From assembly GCA_026874595.1 (NCBI GenBank), contig CM049316.1:8076339-8140338 (forward strand): a stretch of 64,000 nt of DNA, read 5' to 3'. The notes below the pieces were generated by a model that did no database searches, had not been told where the DNA came from, and saw only the letters and a list, made by a program, of their open reading frames with translations. The stretch comes from Sipunculus nudus. Its lineage: Eukaryota; Annelida; Sipuncula; Golfingiida; Sipunculidae. Both the position numbers and the translations under genes were made by a program. Shown piece after piece: positions 1-10,922 of this stretch; the first letter of the stretch is position 1; each line of letters begins with the position of its first letter.

Positions 1-196
1 AATTCAATAATGCACGTACAACTCACGTTAGCGTGTATAAGCATTGCAAAGTGCGACATGTTGTTTTAGCCGACCTTGCTGTCGTTCAATGGTGCCTAGA
101 CAATACAATATGCCATTTTGACTGAGATGTCATTTACGCTTATGGTTCATCAGGACAGTCAGACTGATCAGCCTTATGAAGTATGCGTTAATTTAC

Positions 197-198
<2 letters not shown>

Positions 199-269
<71 letters not shown>
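199..269. repeat. (TA)n microsatellite
   Basis: An uninterrupted TA dinucleotide run of about 70 bases abuts the left end of the pogo/Tigger-like element. The 64-residue frame running through it is a repeat artefact. Confidence 0.97.
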
Positions 270-273
<4 letters not shown>

Positions 274-277
274 CATA

Positions 278-1060
278 CAGTAGAACGCCTGCTAACGGCC
301 ACGCCTCAATAACGGTCAATACGTCTATATATAACGGTCAGATTTTCCGGTCCCGAATTTTCGACCGTTATATTTCATAATCATTTTGTTGTCAATTACG
401 GCCACTCCTCTATTCCGTATTACGGCCAGGTCTCTCGGTCCCGCAGGCCGGGAAAAGCGTCAATTACGGTCAGGGGTGACTCCTGACACGGGCTCAACAA
501 TGGCCCTCAATTTCACGCTCTCACATATTCCTCTCTGTTAACGAGTACCTGGATAAAGGTAGCCACTCGACCGTGACTGAGATGTTTGACACGGAGCCAG
601 CGTCGCACTACCCCACTCAGCCTCATTAGTATGCACAATAGTAAGGCATGTGTTCCCACCAGCGTGTATTTTTGGGAATCAGTCGTGCGAGGCGGATCTT
701 AATCAGGGTGTTAGTATGCTTTGATAGATACAAAGAGCTTCTCAACATTTGTACAAATATTATTGATATACAATCTGTTTGTAGTTTAATAACAAACACT
801 GTATTTGTATATATTGTTGGTAATTGTTATAAATAGGGTTGACGTGATTGTAATTTTTTAAAGTATTTTTTACTTATAACAGTAATTATACTAATACTCT
901 GTGTATACGTTTATTTTGTTGATTGTAATAAAGATTTGAACATTGTTTCGTGTAACATCGTAACTCTCCTATCCTGGTCAAGTCCTGTATAACGGCCACT
1001 CCTGTATTAAGGCCACTTTCATCCAGTCTCGATGGTGACCGTAATACAGGCGTTCTAATG
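278..1060. mobile_element. pogo/Tigger-like non-autonomous TIR element
   Basis: The left end reads CAGTAGAACGCCTG, and the reverse complement of the right end reads CATTAGAACGCCTG. Both ends are flanked by TA (276-277 and 1061-1062). Terminal CAGTAGAAC plus a TA target duplication is typical of pogo/Tigger members of the Tc1/mariner superfamily. Phrases such as 'taacggccac' and 'tacggccactcct' recur just inside both ends. No transposase frame is visible in the 783 bases, so this is a MITE-like derivative. It inserted into a (TA)n tract, which explains the microsatellite on both sides. Confidence 0.75.

Positions 1061-1066
<6 letters not shown>

Positions 1067-1105
<39 letters not shown>
1067..1105. 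repeat. (TA)n microsatellite
   Basis: A TA run just outside the right end of the pogo/Tigger-like element; probably the other half of the tract into which it inserted. Confidence 0.95.
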
Positions 1106-1114
<9 letters not shown>

Positions 1115-1640
1115 ACATTGCGATACACCGGCAAAATCTACCATTTTGTCAGCCCCCCCCCCTGGATTTCATGCTAATATATGAAAAATGGCCCCCACAC
1201 CCCCGGGGGACGGGGGGGGGGGGGGCTCCTTTCTAAAGGCACCCCTGTCATCGATCTCTTCACTTTAATGACGAAAAAAGTTCATCTCTGAGGAGAGACA
1301 ATGGAGGAGTTAGCATACCTCGATATGTTGCTACCGTCAGTTTCAGTAACATTTTGTGAATTTTTTTACCTTGTGCATAAAGAAAGATAAAATAACAAGG
1401 CCTACAGGCTAAATGCGAACCTGTGCAAAGTTTGGGAGTATGAATGGAGGTTTATTTAAAAAATTTAATATTGATCCTCTTATGTCCTGCATATCTACCT
1501 TAGTCATTATGATTTCAGCAATGTGGACTTTCGGACCTGCAAGTTTCGGACTAGGACATTTTAAAACTAGGATGTATCAGTCAGGATATTTCGGATATTA
1601 TCTTTTTGCCAGGGAGGATTTTTGGGACAGATTAACGGAC
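1106..1640. other. Non-coding stretch
   Basis: It holds a C-run near 1156 and a G-run near 1208-1226. A 97-residue frame at 1413-1706 runs into the dispersed repeat and shows no protein family signature. I see no gene here. Confidence 0.6.
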
Positions 1641-2785
1641 AATTTGGCAGCATGTTTTCGGAGAAAAACATTTTTAATGTTTAAGCTTTTTCCCTATAAA
1701 ATCTAAGAAAATGCAGTAAGCCAAGAAATAAGCAAAATCCGATAGAAATTTTTAGATGACTAATTTTTTGTAAAAAAAAATTGGTGATGCTAGCACCTGC
1801 CCTTTTTGAGATGGCTATGAAGCACGACGAAGGACGCCACACCATCGCATAAGCTTAAAGATTCGCAAAAAAATGCAAACCAAGTTTTTTCAAACAGTTG
1901 AAAGATATAGTTCCACTAGTTCTAATCTGGGCATTCTGTGTCTAGATGATATGTCTGGACGATGTGTTTAGTCGTCTAGACACATTGTCTAGACACCAGA
2001 CAGAGCTAGGTCAGTTGCCATCGTGATGTCTGGACCCCACCTGGTTGAACTGAGTGACCTCTTGACTTTGCATGCTGAAACCTGGCATGTTGTCAAATCT
2101 GTTTTCAAACGCAGAAAGCCTTTTTCCATTGGCTACACTGCTTTTTTAAAGCTGAATTTACCCAATCTATTCTTATAAAACTGCAGAACCCTACCATAGA
2201 AGAATTCTTGTAAAGTTTAAACCAATCAGCTTAACAGTTTTATCATAAAACAGTGTATAAGCTAGAAGAGTCTAAAATTACATTTTTGCCTGTAAAAACA
2301 GATCAATGTAGGTGGCGCCACCAATACCTCAATTTCAGATATGACATATGTGACAAACATTGGCATAAATTTGGTGATGATAGCTCCAGCCGTTTCTTAG
2401 ATTTTAATTATAGTGTGCTTTTTTGGACTGATTACTAAGTTCAACCTCCTGTACCTCGGCCAAAAATCTCCGAACTGGAACCATTCGAACAAACTTAAGA
2501 GAGATTGTTTCAGGGATCATTTCTGTAAAATATTCGACAATTTGACAGGACAGTTTTGGAGAAGAAGATTTTTAAAGCTTTTTTTTAGCCTTTTCCCTAT
2601 AAAATCTAAAAAAGATGCAGTTTGAAAAAATAAACAAAATCCGATAGTTTTACAGATGACTGATTATTTGCAAAATAATTGGTGATGCTAGCTCCTGCCT
2701 ATTTTGAGATAGATATGGTAAACGTACAGACGACGCACGACGCCGCACCATCGCATAAGCTCACAGGTTTGCTAAAAAAGAATAT
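1640..2785 (+). repeat. Two diverged copies of a dispersed repeat
   Basis: About 1640-1880 and 2545-2785 share long stretches in direct orientation, spaced about 900 bases. Shared phrases are 'ttccctataaaatcta', 'aaaatccgatag', 'attggtgatgctagc' and, at the 3' end, 'ccgcaccatcgcataagct' (with 'acacc' in place of 'gcacc' in the first copy). The second copy carries a GACGACGCACGACG stretch just before that end. The frames crossing the copies are repeat-derived and not conserved between them. Confidence 0.7.
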
Positions 2786-2842
2786 TAGAGATGTGATCCA
2801 GTGACAGATCCTCATTTGGAACAGAAGGGAAACAAAAAACCT

Positions 2843-2848
2843 TTTATT
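2843..2848 (-). terminator. Poly(A) signal AATAAA, distal candidate for gene 1
   Basis: The minus strand reads AATAAA about 300 bases after the gene 1 stop codon. It is a second candidate behind the one at 2963. Confidence 0.35.
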
Positions 2849-2962
2849 TGATTGGCAAAACGTTGAACAACACATGCTGGTTTTAAATGTTATTGCAATA
2901 GAAATATATCATTGACCGAAAGGCAACTGGCTCACGAGGGAACACTTTCGTAGGAATAACAT

Positions 2963-2968
2963 TTTATT
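2963..2968 (-). terminator. Poly(A) signal AATAAA for gene 1 long form
   Basis: A canonical AATAAA on the minus strand about 175 bases downstream of the stop codon at 3144-3146. Its position suits the 3' end of the last exon of gene 1. Confidence 0.55.
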
Positions 2969-3143
2969 TCATTCAAATACTTCCAACAATACCGCAAGGT
3001 GCAGTCACATTGCCGACATCCTTGTAAAAGATTTGCATATCATTCTTACATGAAACGAGATCTGTCAACAATATACATCTAGATGTACCTACCTTGGTGG
3101 CTCAAAAAAGCTGCACGACTTTTAATAAAATATCTAGCAAACG

Positions 3144-4675
3144 TCACTTTACAGCTACCGATGTTTTATTACAAGAATCGACAATTTTAACCCCGCTTAA
3201 TATACTACTTCCGGGTTTACCAAAAACGTTGTTGGACTTCTGTGTGGTATCATGTGACAGGGTGACCGTCTGCGTAGTGTCACGTGACAGGGTTACCTTC
3301 TGTGTGGCGTCATGCGACAGGGTGGCCTTCAGTGTGGGGTCACGTGGCAGGGCGGCTCTCTGAGTCGTGTCATGTGACAGCGTGACCACGGCACCCACAG
3401 GCGGTGCTTGTCTGTCTGCCGTTTTGACCATGACGGTAATTTGTCGTGGGGCTTTGTTGAATATATCACTGCCGGCAGGTATAACTGGTCGGTCAGCTTG
3501 GTTTATGGTTACCATGGAGGAGGGTGTATTAGTGGAATTCGCAAGTTTGATATTATGCAGTGAGCGGTTCTTGGGGGGTCCTGTTTGAGATGCACTCAGC
3601 CTCCTGACTCTGTTAAGACGCTGTGCGTTCTCCCTCCCTGCGGCGAATATCGTGCGGTGCCTGATGGGACGATCGAGACCGGACCAAACCCTCAGTTCAT
3701 CGGCTTTCTTGAGCTTGTCCATCACCAAACAATCCGACAACACACAAGACGGGACACCGAGGTTACAGCATGGCTCGATACCCCGGTCCAACCGGTAACA
3801 CGCTCCCGACATGGCTTTCTGAAGCCAGCCACGGACTTCGGAAGGCCCGTTGGACTCGCTCTGGGCGCTCTCACCCCAAGCTGCCGTCTCAAAGAACTCT
3901 TCGATCTCCTCTACACTAAACGCCGGCAGAGAAGACATACGACCCGACCCCAGGAGAATATCATAAGCCAGTTTACTATTGGTCAGTCCCGGCACCAGCA
4001 CGCGTTCCCCGGGAAACTGGAGTTCATGGATCATATCTGACCAGAAGAAATGCGGAAGGCGGGTTATATCGGCTGGCGACTGGCCTGCCCAGGGATGGTC
4101 CCAGGATGTATGTCTTGGGTGTCTGGGCCAGGATACCGGCGGATAAACCAGGGGGCCATCCTGTTTTCTGTTGGCATCTGGTCTCAGTATATCTTTAGTT
4201 GACTCTATCGTCAACAGGTCATCCAAAACGAGGCTTAGCTCACGTGACCTGTGACCCGATATAAAATCAACTGGATTTCCGTCAACCAGATTGCGAACTA
4301 GCTGGTCATAGTGCTGCATTTCTCGTTGCAATTGCGTGTGAATGCGATGCTCAAATTCCTTTTCAACAAGTGGCGCCTCCTGGAGGATTTTGCTGTAAAC
4401 AAGCCTGTGAAATGTGCTCTCCATCTCGGCCTGCCATTCTTTCTCTGGTTTGCCCTTGTGTTTTTGCCGTAGTGAGTTTAAGCTAGACCGGAAGTTGCGA
4501 AGCACGTCCATGACGAATCTCCGGTAATTGCTTCCCGACATGCACTTCTGGAAAGTTATCAGCTCCTCCCAGATGAGCTGTTCTTTCCGAGATCTTGGTA
4601 ACAAACAGAAGCCTTGTATTTCCTGATCCAGGGTCTGGTTCTCAGAGACTTCACCAGGGCCGGTCCGCTTCATTT
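3144..4675 (-). CDS. Gene 1 exon 4 (last): C-terminal 509 residues, uncharacterised
   Basis: This is the longest convincing frame in the window. It starts after a strong splice acceptor (pyrimidine-rich tract ending in CTAATAG, 4680-4676) and ends in TGA. The first two bases AA complete a codon begun by exon 3 (G+AA), so phases agree. Residues are numbered for the joined 875-residue product; the first Met here is residue 367. The front half is charged and helical-looking (for example 'RKEQLIWEELITFQKC' and 'LQREMQHYDQL'). The middle has a Trp/Pro-rich stretch and an acidic 'SVEEIEEFFETAAW' motif. The tail is Ser/Thr/Pro-rich and holds five 10-residue repeats. I recognise no catalytic family. 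The plus-strand frames across 3367-4040 are shadows. Alternatively the exon could start translation at its own Met (4671-4673) as a separate gene. Confidence 0.8.
3237..3389 (-). repeat. Coding minisatellite: five 30-bp units (10 residues)
   Basis: About residues 795-845 of the gene 1 product are five tandem units of the type VTLSHDTTQK (variants AALPRDPTLK, ATLSHDATQK, VTLSRDTTQT). The DNA repeats with a 30-base period, so copy changes keep the frame. All units keep a basic-Asp core. Confidence 0.9.
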
Positions 4676-4750
4676 CTATTAGCAAAAATAATACAACAAC
4701 TACAGTTTATTATAAGTGAAAGTCAGAGGAGGCACTAATTAAACTACTTA

Positions 4751-6057
4751 AACTAAGGACCCTGGGGTCTCGACACTCAGCTGTATATGTCTATAAGGAT
4801 ATTTTGAAGAAATTTTTCAGAATGACGGTCCTGTGACCTTCACTTTTGACCTCTGGACCCTGAAAATCCAAATGTTTCTTACTTAAGTGGTGGGTATTTA
4901 ATAGATCAAGTTTGAAGCTAATCTGTCTAGCAAAAACAGAATCATCATCCATAACATAATTTGTGAATGAATGGGTCCTGTGACCTTGACCTTTGACCCT
5001 ATGACCCCAAATCGAAAAGAATCTTCCCCTATCGGCAGGTGGGTGAGTAATATCTTGAAGATGAAAGATTTGTGATGAAAAGTTTGGCTTGAAATGCATA
5101 CACATTCCTTTTAAAGAAATGGGTCCTGTGACCTTGAACTTTGACCTTTGGATACCAATATCGACAGGGTTCTTACTCTAGTTGTGCCATATATAAATTA
5201 TATTTGAAACCAATATGTCAAACTTAACTGGAGTTATCATCTGGAAACTAATTTGTGAACTGATGGCCCCTTGACCTTTGACCTTTTGACCCCAATTTCA
5301 TTTATACTCTCCCCATAATGACAAGTCAGCTAAATGTGCAAGATGGAAAGTTTTGGATGAAAAGCTTGTCTTAAAATGCAGCCATAATCTTTTTAAATAA
5401 GTGAGTCTTGTGACCTTGACCTTTGACCCATAAAATCATACAGGTTCTCTCTTTAATGGTGGGCCATTTGTAAGTCGTGTAAGATGTCAATTAAACCTGG
5501 AGTTATCATCTGGAAACAAATTTGTGTGGATAAACGGATGTACAGACAGACAGCTGAACAGACAGACAGACAGGGTGATTACTATAAGTTATCCACTTGT
5601 GATCGATGAACACACCAGGTTTTTTGGGACACTAGATGGAATCACAGCTGTGAAAGTAACATGATTGTTGTCATTTTATAGTAAAAAAAATGGAAAAATA
5701 TTCGTAAAAATAAGAAAAATTACAGGTTGCGCCACCTCTTTTCAGGAACTGACAAAACTAGTCATGGTCAATACTCAAGGCAAAATTCATGACAATCCAT
5801 GCATTAATTATTAAGATATTGGAGGTTTTGTATCTAATTTTTTTTTGGGGGGGAGGGGGGGTACTTACAAGCTCCAATTTCAGGTATCCAAGCAGATTTT
5901 TTATGGACCTTCTTCGATTTTCAGTCACAGGCTTCTAGGTTCAGCGGTTACGATTTGTGCCCTGCTAACGGACGACCGGACGGCCAAACGCCCGGACGGA
6001 CGACGGACAAAGCTCTATACCTATACATCAGATGACTTACAATCAGCTGAGCTAAAA
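4751..6057 (+). mobile_element. Hairpin-terminated repeat element, family H (copy 1, composite)
   Basis: The 5' end (4753 on: 'aaggaccctggggtctcgac') is a diverged version of the family start GGGACCCATGGGTC. The 3' end at 6025-6054 is the family hairpin (TCAGATGACT...AATCAGCTGAGCT) preceded by ACGG-type repeats (5970-6010). Inside are five units of about 145 bp, an (ACAG)n tract near 5540-5575, and a second type of core with GCGCCACC near 5730. The mixed cores suggest one element nested in or fused to another. There is no coding capacity. Confidence 0.6.
4815..5540. repeat. Tandem core repeat, about 145-bp units x5
   Basis: The phrase 'gtcctgtgaccttgacctt' or a close variant recurs near 4825, 4974, 5121, 5264 and 5404, a period of 140-149 bases. 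The same core type appears at 34620-34925 in another copy of the family. Confidence 0.75.
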
Positions 6058-6419
6058 AATCTTTAATTAATCTGGGTGGTACTTCGAAGCCTTATAACTC
6101 AGAGGATATGAGTAAAAGAGACCTAATTTCAAGTTTACATGGAGATTTTTCATGGACCTCCTTGGATGTCAAGTCAGAAGATTCTAGGTCCAATATTAAC
6201 CATTTGTGCCCTGTTAACAGACAACCATATCTTTGAAGGTCTCAAAAATAGAGAAAAAAAAAATTGTAACAAATTTAAAAAAAAAAATCCACGTGGCGCC
6301 AACAGTCTGCAAACTGATTAAACACTCTATGATCAATATGCATGCAAAGAATCATTGTGATCAATGTATTAGTTGTTCAGATACTGGAGCTTTTTTTATC
6401 ACATTTTTAATTATTCGGG

Positions 6420-8150
6420 GGGGGGGGAGTCACGAGTGTAATGCTGATGGAAGTCATGAGTACACTGCTGTTGGAAGTCATGAGTAGAATGCTATTTGAA
6501 GTCATGAGTAGAATACTGTAGGAGGTCACGGGTATAATGCATAATGCTGTTAGAAGTCACGAGTAGAATGCTGTTGGAAGTCACGAGTATAATGCATAAT
6601 GCTGTTTGAAGTCATGAGTAAAATGCTGTTGGAAGTCATTGGTGGAATGCTGTTGGAAGTCACGAGTAAAATGCTGTCAGAAGTTACGAGTAGAATGCTG
6701 TTGGAAGTCATGAGTATAATGCTGTTGGTAGTCACGACTATAATTCATTATGCTGTTTGTCATGAGTAGAATGCTGTTGGAAGTAACGAGTAAAATGATG
6801 ATGGAAATCATGGGTAGAATGCTTTTGGAAGTCAGGAGTATAATGCTGTTGGAAGTCACGAGTAGAATGCTGTTGGAAGTCATGAGTATAATGCTGTTGG
6901 TAGTCACGAGTATTGTTCACAATGCTGTTTGAAGTCATGAGTAGAATGATGTTGGAAGTCATCGGTATAATGCTGTTGGTAGTCAGGAGTAGAATGCTGT
7001 TGGAAGTCATGAGTATAATGCTGTTGGAAGTCACGAGTAGAATACTGTTGGAAGTCATAAGTAGAATGCTGTTGGAAGTCACGAGTAGAATGCTGTTGGA
7101 AGTCATGAGTATAATGCTGTTGGAAGTCACGAGTAGAATGCTGTTGGAAGTCATGAGTAGAATACTGTTGGAAGTCATAAGTAGAATGCTGTTGGTAGTC
7201 AGGAGTATAATGCTGTTGGAAGTCATGAATATAATGCTGTTGGAAGTCACGAGTAGAATGCTGTTGGAAGTCATGAGTATAATGCTGTTGGAAGTCACGA
7301 GTAGAATACTGTTGGAAGTCATAAGAAAAATGCTGTTGGAAGTCACGAGTAGAATGCTGTTGGAAGTCATGAGTATAATGCTGTTGGAAGTCACGAGTAG
7401 AATGCTGTTGGAAGTCATAAGTAGAATGCTGCTGGAAGCCACGAGTAGAATGCTGTTGGAATTCATGAGTATAATGCTGTTGGTAGTCAGGAGTATAATG
7501 CTGTTGGAAGTCACGAGTAGAATACTGTTGGAAGTCATAAGTATAATGCTGTTGGTAGTCAGGAGTATAATGCTGTTGGAAGTCATGAGTATAATGCCGT
7601 TGGAAGTCACGAGTAGAATGCTGTTGGAAGTCATGAGTATAATGCTGTTGGAAGTCACGAGTAGAATACTGTTGGAAGTCATAAGTAGAATGCTGTTGGA
7701 AGTCACGAGTAGAATGCTGTTGGAAGTCATAAGTAGAATGCTGTTGGATGTCACGAGTAGAATGCTGTTGGAAGTCATGAGTATAATGCTGTTGGAAGTC
7801 ATGAGTAGAATACTGTTGGAAGTCATAAGTAGAATGCTGTTGGTAGTCAGGAGTATAATGCTGTTGGAAGTCATGAGTATAATGTTGTTGGAAGTCACGA
7901 GTAGAATGCTGTTGGAAGTCATGAGTATAATGCTGTTGGAAGTCACGAGTAGAATACTGTTGGAAGTCATAAGTAGAATGCTGTTGGAAGTCACGAGTAG
8001 AATGCTCTTGGAAGTCATGAGTATAATGCTGTTGGAAGTCACGAGTAGAATGCTGTTGAAGTCATGAGTATAATGCTGTTGGAAGTCACGAGTAGAATGC
8101 TGTTGGAAGTCATGAGTATAATGCTGTTGGAAGTCATGAGCAGAATGCAG
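6420..8150. repeat. 24-bp minisatellite array, about 70 units, with higher-order structure
   Basis: The unit is AATGCTGTTGGAAGTCAYGA plus 4 variable bases (GTAT, GTAG and similar). Because 24 is a multiple of 3, both strands stay open for hundreds of codons (for example 384 residues plus, 484 minus). Those frames are artefacts: 8-residue units with no start context or splice logic. Variants with 'gtagtcaggagta' recur near 6979, 7195, 7483, 7557 and 7844. These spacings are about multiples of 24 (roughly 9, 12, 3 and 12 units), so blocks of units were copied together. Confidence 0.93.
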
Positions 8151-8330
8151 AATGCAGTGACTATTACCGAATGTCCTCCGATTTGTAACCAATCAAGACA
8201 CCACCTGTACTATCTGTAATAGTTTAGTTCTTCTTATTAATTCATAGACTTTTAAGATCACCGTTAGGCGGATCATAAAGTAGGTATAAAAACGTTTAGA
8301 AGAAAGCTTAGCTCAAAGTAGCGTACCACT

Positions 8331-8336
8331 TTTATT
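8331..8336 (-). terminator. Poly(A) signal AATAAA for gene 1 short form
   Basis: A canonical AATAAA on the minus strand, 205 bases after the in-frame TAA at 8541-8543 that is reached if the exon 3 donor is not used. It supports an alternative transcript ending inside intron 3. A 70-residue frame at 8273-8485 lies in this 3' UTR and is not counted as coding. Confidence 0.5.
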
Positions 8337-8557
8337 TGGCCTGCTGTGTTTGAATATGCTAAACCTGTAGCAGCAACGACATCTTCCGAAAGTGGGCCAA
8401 GCTGAACTTTTGTATTCGTGGACAAATTTGGCAAAGATGGCATATCAGCTAAGCTGTTTAATATACAGGAGTTGCCTATTTTCATATTTGAATACAGGCC
8501 TTAATATACAAGGAAAACTAGATAGGTGGAATCGGTCACTTTAGGAGGCTTCCTCAC

Positions 8558-8751
8558 CAGCAGCTTGTCCTTGACAAGACTTTGGCTTGTGGGATGGATG
8601 CTTGTTAAGGTCATTGAGTGCGTTGTTGGCACGTTGATAGAAGCGCAGTCTCTCTTTCTTCCCCAGACCGGTCCACGCTTTCTGCATCTCTGACTCCACG
8701 TCCCCGGAGCCCGGCGTGGCATACCGCTGTTGAAAGTACCGTCTGTTCTCA
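8558..8751 (-). CDS. Gene 1 exon 3: HMG-box-like motif
   Basis: The acceptor is CAG at 8754-8752 after 'gaattc'-like sequence. The exon starts with one base (T) that completes the codon left by exon 2 (AG+T), giving Ser301. Residues 302-350 read like the second half of an HMG box: an aromatic 'RRYFQQRYATPGSGDVES' segment, then 'MQKAWTGLGKKERLRFYQRA', which has the helix-2/helix-3 pattern (Trp, Leu, KKE, aromatic-x-x-A). Helix 1 is absent or unrecognisable, so DNA binding is not assured. The donor is CTG/GTGAGG at 8557; the leftover G joins AA of exon 4. Without splicing the frame runs to TAA at 8541-8543 (last residues GEEAS), making a 370-residue product. Confidence 0.72.
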
Positions 8752-9299
8752 CTGGAATTGAAATAGGTAGGGTGGATTTATTCACAAGAACCCACTATGA
8801 AATTCTCAAAAGTGCCATTATAGAAATAAATTATACATAACACAGTATGTACATGTAACAGTTAAGAAATGAGTGTCTCACGTGATCGATATAATCATCG
8901 GACGTTAAAACCTTATAAAAGTTTGGGTACAGAGACCAATGCATGCACATATTCATGGGTATTACCAGACGTTGCATTTAGAGTTTCTACAAAGTTGACC
9001 AAACATACTTGTGTGAGCAAACTACATGTTTATGGCCTATATAGTGGTATATTAAGAAATACTTTACCACACTGCTTATAATTTATTATAATACAGGATC
9101 TGTATGAATAATTGGTTTCCACAGAAAGGGATCCAGCAAAAAAGGCTTTTGGTAATCAGACCGAAAAAAAATATGTTATTTATATAATATTTTATGGTAA
9201 AATCAGTAAATGGACTTTTATTTTGTTAGTCACGTCCTTATATACAACAGAATTGATCAATTAACTGGAATCAAAGCATGCAAAGAAGCACTCCTAATG

Positions 9300-9302
<3 letters not shown>

Positions 9303-9343
<41 letters not shown>
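9303..9343. repeat. (TA)n microsatellite
   Basis: A pure TA dinucleotide run inside gene 1 intron 2. Confidence 0.95.
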
Positions 9344-9344
<1 letters not shown>

Positions 9345-10810
9345 CAAACATCCGATGTTAGTATAATTTCTACCCTGGGACTCGGTCAAATTTAACTGAT
9401 ATGAAACACGTAATTTTAACGGATCACTTAGTTTCCGCATCAATGGTATACATTGGATGATTTATTCATCCCTCTTATACATCCTGTAGCTTTCAAAGTC
9501 AGCCTGTCAAATAAGTAACTCGAGATTAATGTTTATAGCTACCTAAACCCGCAGTTAGAACTGTAACGAGGGTTTATTTTAGGGGTTATATTATCGCCCA
9601 CCGTCTGTCAATGTTGACTTTTGTCGGTCTGTTTAATATTGACGGAAGACTATTACAGGCGTTGAGCTCTTTGAAGGTTTACCGTTGGCGTTTTAGTCAT
9701 TAATATCGAGGTAAAGCACGTAAGTGATGTATATATTTTTGACTGGCTGATGTAGATGATGCGTGTTTACAGTCATCTAGTTATTCCGCTGCGTGTATTG
9801 ATCAGGAAAAACAGATTTCCAGGGTCGGGGAGGAAACCTCGTCGATTTGGCCAAATGATGGCGTGATGGATACTAAATAATGGCGTTGAATCATGTGACA
9901 GATACGAACTGATGACAGCCAGTCAGGGATAAAAGTTTCCTCTGGCATGTTTTTTTTTATGAGATATCTTTATTTTTTTATGAACGTCAGGGAATTATTT
10001 ATATAAGCCTTGACGAATAAATGACCGAATTCAGGTCATAAGATAGAAGTTTATAATGTATGCATATAATACAAGTCCGCACATTATATCCTGTTTGTAT
10101 GTCTGTCTATCTATCTGCCTGTCTGTATCTATCTAAATCAAATCTTGCAGAAGTGCTCAGAGAAAGCGCAATGAGTTAAATATGTTCTTTAATACAAATT
10201 ATAATGATACAAATTTTTACTATTTAAACACACGAAGTACAGTCTTATGTTTGAGTAAATAATCATGTGTGATTTATTTTAAGTGATAAGACATCATATA
10301 TAGAATATCTGTGTAATTATAGCTAAAAGCATAATAATCTACTTAATATGTCTGCGTTGGCACTTAAAGGGTATTTATATAATCAGCTAGCTTTACAAGT
10401 AATACTTTAAATCAGAAACTCGTATTCACTGGTGTTACCAGAGCACTGTGACTTAGTTATTGTATTGCTTGTTCAAGTAGATAGTATGACCAGATGATTG
10501 TTTTTATAATTCATTGTCACTAATATGGAGTATCATGCTTAGATGTTAGCGTAAGAACTTAGGTAAGAGAGCACACGTGTCTCGTTTGATGTTAATTTCA
10601 GTACAGTTTAATTCCGTGGGAGCCGTCTCTGTCTAGACGATCTCTATAGAAGCGTTAATTGTTTACTGTAGACTTAAAAGGTCGAACACCTGCTTAGTTT
10701 GCTTTTCTCAAGGTTTGATCTCTGGAGGCATGTCAATCTTAATATTAATGTAATTATTGACGGTCGGCATAAATAGAATTTGATGATGGCCTTAAGACGG
10801 TCGGGACTTG

Positions 10811-10922
10811 TGACGTCAGCAAGCACATATAAACCCTGGTTGAGAAGAAATTCGCTACAACTACCAGTTCAGTGCGCCTGCCTGGTTGTAGTCTGACGAT
10901 TATCTGCAGTCTAGAGGTAAGT
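10811..10922 (+). promoter_or_regulatory. CRE + TATA promoter with a short first exon ending in GTAAGT
   Basis: On the plus strand, antisense to gene 1, a perfect CRE (TGACGTCA, 10811-10818) is followed after 9 bases by TATAAA (10828-10833). An initiator-like TTCAGTGC lies about 40 bases later (10868-10875). A consensus donor AGAG/GTAAGT follows at 10917. Spacing CRE-TATA-initiator-donor is what a focused promoter with a short 5' UTR exon looks like. No ATG-led frame of note occurs before the donor, so the exon would be non-coding. I could not identify the next exon, so the transcript and its product are unknown. Confidence 0.55.

Larger units (their letters stand above)
4676..8557 (-). other. 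Gene 1 intron 3
   Basis: It is bounded by a GTGAGG donor (8557-8552) and the CTAATAG acceptor (4680-4676). It contains a hairpin-terminated repeat element (4751-6057), a short A-rich stretch, the 24-bp minisatellite (6420-8150), and the alternative 3' end of the short gene 1 form (8331-8543). Confidence 0.55.

Noticed and set aside
118-312. Tyr-Ile repeat frames here and at 886-1134, 19112-19381 and 63013-63306
   Set aside because: Translation of (TA)n microsatellites.
3367-4040. Plus-strand frames of 73 and 151 residues
   Set aside because: They are shadows of gene 1 exon 4 on the opposite strand, which has splice sites, composition and phase support.
6420-8150. Possible CRISPR array
   Set aside because: Units are contiguous 24-mers with no spacers, in a eukaryotic intron, and no cas genes are present.
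6738-8192. Open frames of 484 (minus) and 384 (plus) residues
   Set aside because: They exist only because the 24-bp minisatellite unit is a multiple of three; both strands are open and the products are simple 8-residue repeats.
8273-8485. 70-residue frame as an exon linking gene 1 exon 3 to exon 4
   Set aside because: Its possible ends do not give the phase needed by exon 4 and it contains the AATAAA of the short-form 3' UTR; the direct join from 8558 fits in phase.
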